Below are positions 1 to 7,804 of a stretch of 64,000 bases of DNA, in pieces (position 1 is the stretch's first letter; each line of letters opens with the position of its first letter). The DNA is from Candidatus Bathyarchaeota archaeon (GTDB lineage: Archaea > Thermoproteota > Bathyarchaeia > Bathyarchaeales > Bathycorpusculaceae): assembly GCA_022865885.1 (NCBI GenBank), contig JALHSQ010000086.1, forward strand, positions 1-64,000. Reading direction: 5' to 3'. Made by a program: the position numbers and the translations under genes. The notes under the pieces are model-generated. The model was not told where the DNA came from and did not search any database. It saw only the letters and a list, made by a program, of their open reading frames with translations.

Positions 1-1491
1 CGCAAAGGGCATTGTGGCACCCATCAAAACTCCAATAACAAAGGCTTGACTCAAGACAGACGAAAAAAGCCCTACCTTCTGGGCATAGGTAGCAAAAAGT
101 ACGACGGTTGACACGGTTCCTGATGCTGTTGCAAATGCCTTTGCGTAGGCTTTTGTTGTATTGCCCATGGAATCAAGCTTCTGCAACGTTTCGTCTGTTC
201 TTGCTGACATTCCGACCATCTGAGCTATTCCCTGTGCATTGTCGCTGATCGGCCCAAATGCATCACCTGACATGATTATTCCAATAGCAATATCAGTTCC
301 AAGGTTTGCAGCGACGACGCCGTAAATACCGTAGATGGGGCCATTTATGATATAGGAAAATAGTATTGAACTGACCATAAACATGAATGGAAAGAATGGA
401 CTTTGCAGAGCGTAAGATATGCCTGTAATGATGTTAATGGCTGCTCCTCGTTCGGATGCTTCCTCCATCTGCCTCACAGGCCTTCCGTTGGCACTGATAT
501 AATATTGCACGACAAGCCCCACGGCGATGCTCGCAAATATGCCACTCAGTGCACTGTAGAAGATTCTAACGTCGTTTAGAAGCCATACAGAGGATAGATA
601 TGCTCCAACGGTACTGATTGCAGCAGCAATGAACAAACCGGCATTGAAGGACATTATCGGTTTGACACTCTTCCAACCTCTAACAACAAAAACCCCGACA
701 ATTGTGGCCAAGACTCCTGAAACACCTAAAGCGAGTGGAAACATGAACACGGCTGTTCCCCACACGCCCAGGAAAGTGCTCCCAATTATCATTGCAGTTA
801 CATAGTCATCGCTTATCGACTCGAACAGGTCTGAGCCTCTTCCCGCGCAGTCGCCCACATTATCACCAACTAGATCTGCAATTACCGCGGGATTTCGAGG
901 ATCATCTTCTGGAATGCGCAATTCGATTTTGCCAACTAAATCTGCGCCTATGTCTGCTGCTTTCGTAAATATCCCGCCGCCCAACTGTGCGAACAAAGCG
1001 GCTAGACTGGCACCAAATCCATATCCAACCAATAGATTAGGGTCCCTATGACCATACAGAAGATAGAGTACGCTTACTCCGATGAGGCTCAATCCAACAA
1101 CTGAAAGCCCCATCACGGCTCCTCCTCTAAAAGCAACCGTGAATGCTTTTTCAGGCGATGTGCTAGCAGCGTTTGCGGTCCTAACGTTTGCTCTGACAGC
1201 CACGTTCATTCCTATGTACGCAGCGACTAGTGAAAGCAATGCCCCAGAGATGAAAGAGAAAACGGTTTCTAACCCGAAAATTGCAGCGATTGGAAATGAA
1301 AGCAACATGATAAGGAGCAAAATCGTCTTATACTGTCTTTTTAGAAAAGTTTTGGCGCCAATTCTTATGTATCTGGCGGTTTCCCGCATTTGAGGAGTTC
1401 CGGGATCTTGTTGATAGATAGACCAAGTTAAGTACGTTACAATGAGCATCGCAAACGCTCCTGTGGCTAAGGCAATCCATGCGAGGTCCAT
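1..1491 (-). CDS. hppA: Membrane-bound proton-translocating pyrophosphatase, N-terminal ~497 residues (cut by window edge)
   Basis: Integral membrane enzyme that couples hydrolysis of pyrophosphate to export of an ion. The minus-strand reading starts MDLAWIALATG at 1491 and runs open to base 1, so the C-terminal part is outside the window. Many hydrophobic segments are seen, with the substrate-binding loop DIGADLVGK followed by the acidic run DLVGDNVGD, which coordinate magnesium-pyrophosphate in this family. The motif GNTTKAYAKAF carries Lys where potassium-dependent members carry Ala; by family knowledge this marks the K+-independent, proton-pumping class. The usually conserved DNAGG is DNAQG here. 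It is a single gene with no operon partner visible. Confidence 0.95.
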   Translation of the reverse strand, partial: MDLAWIALATGAFAMLIVTYLTWSIYQQDPGTPQMRETARYIRIGAKTFLKRQYKTILLLIMLLSFPIAAIFGLETVFSFISGALLSLVAAYIGMNVAVRANVRTANAASTSPEKAFTVAFRGGAVMGLSVVGLSLIGVSVLYLLYGHRDPNLLVGYGFGASLAALFAQLGGGIFTKAADIGADLVGKIELRIPEDDPRNPAVIADLVGDNVGDCAGRGSDLFESISDDYVTAMIIGSTFLGVWGTAVFMFPLALGVSGVLATIVGVFVVRGWKSVKPIMSFNAGLFIAAAISTVGAYLSSVWLLNDVRIFYSALSGIFASIAVGLVVQYYISANGRPVRQMEEASERGAAINIITGISYALQSPFFPFMFMVSSILFSYIINGPIYGIYGVVAANLGTDIAIGIIMSGDAFGPISDNAQGIAQMVGMSARTDETLQKLDSMGNTTKAYAKAFATASGTVSTVVLFATYAQKVGLFSSVLSQAFVIGVLMGATMPFA

Positions 1492-1884
1492 TTTTCAACG
1501 CTTCGCCTCCCCTATCGATTTTTCTCTCTAGCTATTTGATGTAAGTCCTAGTCAAAGGACAATACGAACATATAAACCATTTCTCGCTGTTCTTGCACGC
1601 GATAACGGACACCAAAACACAGATCATCTTGAACCTGCCCCCCCCCGGATTTGAATCCCACACAGTGGCGACGTCTCCCGCAATCCGTCGAAGATGACCG
1701 TTTTCTTTCAAGCGGACATAAAAGGACTGCTAGAGAACTGCTCTACTTCGAAATGTAAGCTTGTCTGCCCGGAAAGTAGTAGTATGGGGAAATCAGCAAA
1801 AAGAGGAATGCAATGCCGCTCAGAGTGAAACTATGCCGGGAGTCCGAGTGAACAATGTCTTTAACGTCCTACAGATCAGGTTCT
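1492..1884. other. Intergenic region, no gene recognised
   Basis: This 393-base stretch separates two minus-strand genes. It contains a C-run at about 1638-1647 followed by a T-loop-like string (GGATTTGAATCC) but no foldable tRNA. Open frames here are short and show no protein family resemblance. The promoter of hppA presumably lies near 1500-1580. Confidence 0.5.
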
Positions 1885-2481
1885 TCATTTTGAGAATCGG
1901 TCATTTTTCCATACGTCCGCAGCGTCACTGTAGCCTCGTTTTTCCCAGTAACCACTCTCTTTCTTGGACGTGAAAGTGATTCTTGTGACCCACATAGCAC
2001 TCTTGTATGCATACTTGCTTGGCACGACCAATCGCAACGGAAAACCATAACCTTCTTCCAAGGGCTTCCCATTAAGCTTGTGAGCCAACAGCACATCATC
2101 TCCTGAAAGCTCTTCTAACGTTAGCGAAGTTGTGTATCCATCTGCACACGTAAAGGCCACGAATCTCGCGGTTTCTCTTGGTTTTACATGCTCTACGATG
2201 TCTTTGAAGCGGACTCCTTCCCACTTGCAGTTTGGAACACTCCAGCCTTCGACACAGTGAAAATCGCTTTCAGATTGAACCATTGGCAAATTCAAGAACT
2301 CGGACCACTTCAACTCTACTGGTCTCTCAACTAAGCCGTCTATTTTCAAAGTGTACGTTCCTAAATCTATTTTCGGATTAGGGCTTATGATGCCTGGATG
2401 ATCAACACCCCACCTCAGAAGGTGTTTGACGGGAGTCTGGTTGGGAGGCAAATCCTTGGTTTTTGAAACCATCATTATCAA
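1885..2481 (-). CDS. Molybdopterin-dependent oxidoreductase, sulfite oxidase-like (SUOX/MsrP fold)
   Basis: 198-residue protein of the oxidoreductase molybdopterin-binding family that includes sulfite oxidase and MsrP/YedY. The hallmark is the single Cys in DFHCVEGWSV (about residue 75), the expected thiolate ligand of molybdenum, followed by the FVAFTCADGYTTSL and GFPLRLVVP blocks of the fold. It lacks the C-terminal dimerisation domain of true sulfite oxidases and has no Tat signal or membrane anchor, so it is predicted to be cytoplasmic. Several ATG codons cluster at the start (2481, 2475, 2472). No partner haem protein or reductase subunit is adjacent, so the substrate cannot be inferred. 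Confidence 0.88.
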   Translation of the reverse strand: MIMMVSKTKDLPPNQTPVKHLLRWGVDHPGIISPNPKIDLGTYTLKIDGLVERPVELKWSEFLNLPMVQSESDFHCVEGWSVPNCKWEGVRFKDIVEHVKPRETARFVAFTCADGYTTSLTLEELSGDDVLLAHKLNGKPLEEGYGFPLRLVVPSKYAYKSAMWVTRITFTSKKESGYWEKRGYSDAADVWKNDRFSK

Positions 2482-2568
2482 GAGGAAAAGATAGGATTCA
2501 AGAAATAAGGCTTACTGGAACTCGCATTGCACGGGATTTTTCATAAATTGCCAGCATTTCTCATGGTT

Positions 2569-3675
2569 TTAGTTAGGAGTTGCGTTGAAGAAGCTTGTGA
2601 TTTGCTTCTGGCTTTTCTGTTCTTTCACAAGATTCGAGACTTTGACGCCGACTCTTCTTGCTTCAAGGACAGTTTCACTCAGAAATTTCTCGAAGAGCTC
2701 TTTTACTATTTCCTCCAAAACCTCCACATTGTCTACAGGGGTTTCAAGAGTCCTAGATCGAGTATGAACACTCATATCATTCAAGACAACGCTTATCCCA
2801 ACAGTCTTGAAGACTAGTTTTTGCTGTAGGGTCACATTGTAGATTTCGTTGCATAACTGGTTTGTTCTCTCCAAGATTGAGCTTAGGTCTCTGGTATCCT
2901 CTTTCAACGTCGAGATTCTGCTGAAGGATTCAACCTCATTTTTTTCCTGAACAGGTGCATCATCTAATCCCAGTGAGGCATCGTGAAAGTAAACACCCAG
3001 CACTTTTCCAAAAATGCTAATCAACTTCTGAACGTCGTATTTTGCCAGATCGCCGATCGTGTTTATTCCTAGAGTCTGCATCTTTTCTCTGGTCTTTGTT
3101 CCAACACCGATAAGACGACCTACAGGAAGAGGCGATAAGAAAGCCTCAACTTGCTCGGACTCTATGATGGTGAGACCGTCCGGTTTTTGATTATCTGCAG
3201 CGATTTTGGCTATCAGCTTGTTGGGTCCAATGCCTATCGAAGATGTGAGAGCTAACCGGGTTTTCAATTCATTCTTGATTGCTTGTGCAAGTTTCTTTGC
3301 TTCCTGAAAGTCTCCTCCGGTTTTTTCGGTTACGTCGAGAAAGGCTTCATCTATTCCTGTTTGTTCAAAACGGTCAGCATGGCTTCGCAAGATAGCCATT
3401 ATTCTCTCTGAGATCTCCTCGTAGAAGGCATCATCGACTGGAAGAAACACAGCGTTGACGTTCTCGAGTTTCTTTTTAGCCTGAAAGATGGGTATGCCGG
3501 ATCTCACGCCGTATTTTCGTGCTATGTAGTTGGCTGTGCTTACTGCTCCGCTGTCTTCGCTGCGCCCTGAGTAGACGCAGACAACCACTGGCTTGTCTCG
3601 AATTGAGGGGTTTCTTGTCTCTTCGGCTTGAGCATAGAAATAGTCCAAATCCACCAGCATCATGACTCTTGCCAA
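2569..3675 (-). CDS. dinB: DNA polymerase IV (Y-family translesion polymerase)
   Basis: 368-residue Y-family polymerase that copies past damaged bases. The catalytic palm starts with VDLDYFYAQ (residues 8-16), where the aromatic after YF sits at the steric gate region, and the second acidic cluster is GIDEAFLDVT. The thumb with helix-hairpin-helix and the little-finger domain follow. The C terminus ends in QKQITSFFN, an excellent PCNA-interacting peptide (Q-x-x-I-x-x-F-F), which shows recruitment to the sliding clamp. Three ATG codons (3675, 3663, 3660) could serve as start; the last two are just before the conserved fold. Confidence 0.96.
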   Translation of the reverse strand: MARVMMLVDLDYFYAQAEETRNPSIRDKPVVVCVYSGRSEDSGAVSTANYIARKYGVRSGIPIFQAKKKLENVNAVFLPVDDAFYEEISERIMAILRSHADRFEQTGIDEAFLDVTEKTGGDFQEAKKLAQAIKNELKTRLALTSSIGIGPNKLIAKIAADNQKPDGLTIIESEQVEAFLSPLPVGRLIGVGTKTREKMQTLGINTIGDLAKYDVQKLISIFGKVLGVYFHDASLGLDDAPVQEKNEVESFSRISTLKEDTRDLSSILERTNQLCNEIYNVTLQQKLVFKTVGISVVLNDMSVHTRSRTLETPVDNVEVLEEIVKELFEKFLSETVLEARRVGVKVSNLVKEQKSQKQITSFFNATPN

Positions 3676-3900
3676 AGGCCGCGACCCTCACCTTGGTTAG
3701 GTGTGCTAATGTGATTTACACCTTTCTTTCAAAGCCATTCATCAGCTACGGTCTTATTCACGAGATTCAGAAGATGTGTTGTCAAATCGCCTTGACAGGA
3801 GAATCCCCTTGGTCAAACACACGCCATGTTGGGATCAGCATCATTAAGTCAATGACTCACGCTTCACCGTAAACTCTACTAGGATATAATGATGAATTCG

Positions 3901-4293
3901 TCAGGTTTCTGTAACGTGCAGTTGTAATCTGTCGCCGTCACGGTTGAACACAGCTGCGCACTGTACATCCGTGTATGGAAAACCCACGAGCATTAGCACC
4001 AAGCCAAAAGAATGATTCAAATCTGCAATGGAAGGCAGCAGATTTCCCGAAGGATGGGAATGCACCGTTCCGACAATAGAAAAATCCAAAGGCAAAGTAT
4101 GAAAAGGAACACTGGCAAAACCATGACCATAGGTGGCGAGCGGAGGAACAACAAGTTCAGAGACCTTGACGAGTCTTTCCGTTTTCTTGCCTCTCAACAA
4201 CAGGATCATCTCTCTCGGATAGAGCCGCCTCGCGCTACTGAGAATTACCTGAAGCAACTCTTCACTTATCGCAACAGAACTTGTGGCTTTCAT
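3901..4293 (-). CDS. JAMM/MPN-domain metalloprotease-like protein
   Basis: 130-residue protein of the JAB/MPN family. The zinc-binding JAMM signature HSHPSGNLLPSIAD (about residues 78-91) is intact (H-x-H, Ser, Asp), with the upstream Glu in the REMILLL segment near residue 27. Archaeal members of this size can cleave ubiquitin-like SAMP modifiers from proteins or act in sulfur metabolism; the sequence does not say which. It is divergent from the lipoate ligase gene, with 65 bases between starts; GGTATTTAACC at 4304-4314 could act as a TATA box on this strand with an almost leaderless transcript. Confidence 0.85.
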   Translation of the reverse strand: MKATSSVAISEELLQVILSSARRLYPREMILLLRGKKTERLVKVSELVVPPLATYGHGFASVPFHTLPLDFSIVGTVHSHPSGNLLPSIADLNHSFGLVLMLVGFPYTDVQCAAVFNRDGDRLQLHVTET

Positions 4294-4358
4294 TCATCTT
4301 CAAGGTATTTAACCCGCCAACTGTCCTAATAAAGGAATGATCACGGGAGACGAAGACT

Positions 4359-5153
4359 ATGGCTGCATTGAGGCTGCTGAAGACTACTACTTGCGACGCT
4401 TTCACGAATATGGCAATTGATGAAGCTATTCTAACAGCAAGAGTTGACGGTTTAGTTTCGGACACTCTGAGATTTTACCGGTGGAAGCCTTCGGCCGTCT
4501 CGATTGGAAGATTCCAGAAAATCGAAAACGAAGTCCAACCTGACAATTGCAGGAAAAACGGTGTTGACGTTGTTAGGCGGATAACTGGCGGCGGTGCTGT
4601 CTATCATGACCAAGAAGACGAAATAACTTACAGTCTAGTTGCCAGCAAGGAAGCCTTGAAAACCCAAGACATGGCTGCAGTCTACAAGAGGATATACGCG
4701 GGAATAGACAATGCTCTGGAAATTCTGGGTGTCACAGCAGATTTTGACGAAGGCAATGCTAGAACCTGTCCGAATCTGACAGTCAACGGTAGGAAAGTTT
4801 CTGGAAGCGCGCAATGTCACAAGAAAGGAATTGTCTTGCAGCATGGAACACTTCTTGTAAATGCCGATCTGGATAGAATGTTCACGTTCCTACGTGTTCC
4901 GTGGGCAAAAACACGCATGGAAATTGTGAAAGTGGCGAAAAGCAGGATCACATCAATAAATGCAGAGCTCGGAAGAGAGGTATCCATGGAGAAGATGGAG
5001 AACGTGTTGGTTGAAGGCTTCCAGAAAGCCCTTGCTATTGAATATACTGAAAGTGAACTGACGACGTATGAGCAGAAGCTTGTTGGAAAATTGTTCAAAG
5101 AAAAATATGCCACAGACAAGTGGAACTATGAGGCCTCAAGCGTTCTGGGTTAG
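4359..5153 (+). CDS. lplA: Lipoate/octanoate-protein ligase family protein (BPL_LplA_LipB fold)
   Basis: 264-residue protein of the biotin/lipoate ligase superfamily, which attaches lipoyl or octanoyl groups to a lysine of carrier domains. The signature RRITGGGAVYHD (about residues 73-84) is the lipoate-binding loop, and the catalytic-lysine block VNGRKVSGSAQ follows. It is the catalytic N-terminal domain without the C-terminal accessory domain of bacterial LplA, as is usual in archaea, where a separate small subunit can be required. No lipoylated protein or glycine cleavage gene lies nearby. Its stop codon overlaps that of convergent cysS. Whether it is a ligase or an octanoyltransferase cannot be told from the sequence. 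Confidence 0.88.
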   Translation: MAALRLLKTTTCDAFTNMAIDEAILTARVDGLVSDTLRFYRWKPSAVSIGRFQKIENEVQPDNCRKNGVDVVRRITGGGAVYHDQEDEITYSLVASKEALKTQDMAAVYKRIYAGIDNALEILGVTADFDEGNARTCPNLTVNGRKVSGSAQCHKKGIVLQHGTLLVNADLDRMFTFLRVPWAKTRMEIVKVAKSRITSINAELGREVSMEKMENVLVEGFQKALAIEYTESELTTYEQKLVGKLFKEKYATDKWNYEASSVLG

Positions 5154-6577
5154 TGTTTTTCGAGCCGCCATCTCAGGCCTTGAGACGTATCTTCGATTAC
5201 CACTCCCATGGCTTTGAGTTCGATCCTGATTTCATCTGCGGTTTTCCAGTCCTTCAGTTTTCTGGCCTCTTCTCTCTTTTGTATAAGCTCTGCAGCTCCG
5301 GCTGGAAGTTTCTCTTCTTTCTTCACTTCGCCGATCACGCCAAGAACCTTGTCGAAGCCTGATAATAAATCAAATATATGGTCGGCCTCTTTTCTGCTGA
5401 GCAAGTCACTATCAATAAGGTTGTTTATCTCTCTGACAAAATCGAAAAGGGCGGCCAACGCAACACCTATGTTCAAGTCATCATCCATGGCATCTCCAAA
5501 GTCCTTTTTCACGCGGTCCATAAGCAACCGTGCATTTTCGCCGGAACCCTTTCCGTTCGCATCCAATAGCCTATACATGAAGTTTGTTAGACGTTCAACA
5601 GCGTTCTTTGACGCCTCCAAACCTTCAAAGGTGAAGTTGAATTGCTGTCTATAGTGCGTGGACATGAGCAGATAACGAACTGCCTTAGGGTCATGCCCCA
5701 GCTTGGCTATTAAATCTCGCACAGTGTAGTAGTTGCCAAATCTCTTGCCCATACGTTTGCCTTCAACTAGCAAGTGTTCATTATGAAGCCAGCAGTTCAC
5801 GAATTTCTTGCCTGTAGCTGCTTCGCTCTGTGCAATTTCGTTTTCATGATGAGGAAACAGGTTATCAACACCGCCAGTGTGAATGTCAAACGTTTCGCCC
5901 AGATACTTCATGGACATTGCTGAACACTCTATATGCCATCCGGGTCTTCCCTTGCCAATTTCTGTCTCCCAAAAAACATCTCCATCATCCTCAGTCCAGG
6001 CTTTCCACAAGGCGAAATCACGCGCTTCTTCCTTCGCATACTCATCTACCTTTACTCTTGCGCCTGGTTTGAGGTCGCCGACTTTGAATTTTGATAGCAT
6101 GCCATAGTCCCTAAACTTGGTAATGTCATAGTATACTGAGTCATCTTCGCCTTTGTAGCCATAGCCCTTTTCGATCAGTTTCTTGATCAGTGCAACCATT
6201 TCTGGAACGTGTTCGCTGGCTCTTGGGTAGTGTTCTGCTTTCTCGATGTTCAGGGCAGCTAGGTCTTCGAAGAATGCTCGGATATATTGTTCCGTGTGCT
6301 CCCTAAGTGGTATATTTGCTTTCTTTGAAGCGGCTATTGTCCTATCATCAACATCCGTTAGGTTCATGACTTGGGTGATTTGGAAACCACGATATTCAAG
6401 CCATCTGCGCAGCAAGTCTTCAAAAATGAAGGCTCTGAAATTGCCTATGTGCGCGAAATCCCAAACGGTGGGACCGCAAGTATACATCTTTACCTTGCCT
6501 TTCTCTATTGGAACGAATCTTTCTTTCTTGCGTGTCAGTGTGTTAAAAAAGTGCAGGTTTTCAGTTAAGGGCTTCAT
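5150..6577 (-). CDS. cysS: Cysteinyl-tRNA synthetase
   Basis: 475-residue class I aminoacyl-tRNA synthetase charging tRNA-Cys. The HIGH-type motif is AHIGN (residues 42-46). Zinc ligands expected in the family are visible: Cys34 in YTCGPTVWD, Cys218 in HIECSAMS and His/Glu in FPHHENE. The KMSKS loop reads KRMGKRFGN (274-282), so only the second lysine (Lys278) of the signature is kept in the usual form. A C-terminal DALR-type helical domain and anticodon-binding tail complete the protein. A TATA box (CTTAAATATC, minus strand near 6608-6617) precedes the start. It converges on the lipoate ligase gene with overlapping stop codons. Confidence 0.97.
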   Translation of the reverse strand: MKPLTENLHFFNTLTRKKERFVPIEKGKVKMYTCGPTVWDFAHIGNFRAFIFEDLLRRWLEYRGFQITQVMNLTDVDDRTIAASKKANIPLREHTEQYIRAFFEDLAALNIEKAEHYPRASEHVPEMVALIKKLIEKGYGYKGEDDSVYYDITKFRDYGMLSKFKVGDLKPGARVKVDEYAKEEARDFALWKAWTEDDGDVFWETEIGKGRPGWHIECSAMSMKYLGETFDIHTGGVDNLFPHHENEIAQSEAATGKKFVNCWLHNEHLLVEGKRMGKRFGNYYTVRDLIAKLGHDPKAVRYLLMSTHYRQQFNFTFEGLEASKNAVERLTNFMYRLLDANGKGSGENARLLMDRVKKDFGDAMDDDLNIGVALAALFDFVREINNLIDSDLLSRKEADHIFDLLSGFDKVLGVIGEVKKEEKLPAGAAELIQKREEARKLKDWKTADEIRIELKAMGVVIEDTSQGLRWRLEKH

Positions 6578-6636
6578 TCATCATTCCTGAAAAAATAGTG
6601 ACGGTCGATATTTAAGTGTTTTATTTGGACCGTAGG

Positions 6637-6783
6637 CTAGTCATACTTCTTGACTCTGATCATTCTCCGATAGCTACGAAGATCTGCAGCGACGCATTTC
6701 AACAGGTGGATTTCCGCCATTGTCTTCTCAAACTTTGCGAGTTCTTCATGAATTCTCTGCAGAGGTGTTTTGTTCTCGTTCAT
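6637..6783 (-). CDS. Possible small charged helical protein (48 aa)
   Basis: A short minus-strand frame starts MNENKTPLQRIHEELAK at 6783 and stops at 6637, just upstream of the cysS TATA box. The product is rich in Lys, Arg and Glu, is predicted almost wholly helical, and contains one Cys. Composition looks like real coding sequence rather than chance, but I recognise no family and the ribosome binding site is weak. The same stretch carries overlapping open frames on the plus strand that look less protein-like. Confidence 0.4.
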   Translation of the reverse strand: MNENKTPLQRIHEELAKFEKTMAEIHLLKCVAADLRSYRRMIRVKKYD

Positions 6784-7017
6784 TGTTCTCGCCTTGCTGC
6801 GTTTGATGGGGGACGTTCATTGTTTGTTGGCTAACTACGTAGCCATTTCCGTCATCGAGGAGAAAGGAGAAGGCTTCGAAAACGGAATAAAAGCTATTCA
6901 TGGCTGTTTGTGGCTTAGCCTTCGACCTCAGCCCCCCACCTGCATCGTAAGACTTAAGATACGACTGTCCTATAAAAACATTACTTAGTGAAAATAAACC
7001 TTGAAAAGATAGGGGAT

Positions 7018-7572
7018 CTAGCCTATGGCGAGAATGCCTTCCAAAACATTCTTCTCTTCAACTCTCAATTGTCCGCATAGCCACGTTCTCAGAAGTGAGG
7101 CAGGTCGTGGAAGTTCGCCACTGTAAGTTATGATTTGGCGATTCTTCAAGGCATCGACCTGAAAAGTCTTCTCAGCTTCCCTATAGAGGAAAGACACGGT
7201 CTGAGCCTGAGCTGCCAGAGTTTGAAAATCCGCCCATTGCTTGCATCTCAGTATCACAGGCGGACCGACTATGTCTCTTGGCTCGGTTGTTTCGCTGCTT
7301 TTCTCATGGAACTGCAACGTAGGTGCCCCTGAAGTGTTCGGCGAAGCTGATAGGTAGGTTATCAGGTTTGCTATTTCGTTCTGTAGTGTAGTCAGTCTTT
7401 CTTCGACTTTCTCAACCTTTCCGCTGAGTTCGCCAGTGTCACCGATCTTCTCTGTTATCGTGCCAAGCTCGTTTATGAGCTTGTCCAAGTCTTTCTCGTG
7501 TTCCTTCAAGACGTTTACTATGAAATCTATGGCTTCTAATGCTTCGTCTCTCGATGGGGTTTTCTTAGACAT
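7018..7572 (-). CDS. Coiled-coil protein of unknown function
   Basis: About 184 residues. An N-terminal half (DEALEAIDFIVNVLKEHE onward) forms a long helical coiled coil with heptad-spaced Leu/Ile up to about residue 85; a linker rich in Ser and Thr leads to a compact C-terminal part containing the unusual pair of single cysteines (LRCKQW, WLCGQL). I recognise no named family. An in-frame ATG exists at 7602, but the TATA box at 7611-7620 predicts transcription starting near 7588, which favours the ATG at 7572 with an AAGGAAGG-like ribosome site. It stands alone, divergent from the glutamine synthetase homologue. Confidence 0.75.
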   Translation of the reverse strand: MSKKTPSRDEALEAIDFIVNVLKEHEKDLDKLINELGTITEKIGDTGELSGKVEKVEERLTTLQNEIANLITYLSASPNTSGAPTLQFHEKSSETTEPRDIVGPPVILRCKQWADFQTLAAQAQTVSFLYREAEKTFQVDALKNRQIITYSGELPRPASLLRTWLCGQLRVEEKNVLEGILAIG

Positions 7573-7610
7573 CAGTGCCAAACCTTCCTTCAACATAGTC
7601 AATACCGTTC

Positions 7611-7620
7611 TTTATAAATA
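7611..7620 (-). promoter_or_regulatory. TATA box of the coiled-coil gene
   Basis: The minus strand reads TATTTATAAA, a near-ideal archaeal TATA element. At the usual 25-27 base spacing it places the transcript start near 7588, between the two candidate ATG codons, and so decides for the downstream start at 7572. Confidence 0.6.
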
Positions 7621-7804
7621 AACATAGCGAATCCTCAAAACGTATCCATATGAAGAGGCACACATACTGATTGAGAATAACATGCAACAAGCCTCTGTAG
7701 ATCAATTTTCACGCTCAAGCAAGCAGTAGGCCGAATTCCACTAGGTAGGGTTAAAATACGTGAGTTTCAAATGAACAAGATGCCAAATTGAAGGAAGGCA
7801 GCAC

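Noticed and set aside
1636-1710. tRNA-like 3' end on the minus strand (T-loop string with a following G-run)
   Set aside because: The T stem does not pair (TGGGA against CCGGG), and no D arm or anticodon arm can be folded upstream. Possibly an old tRNA remnant, not callable.
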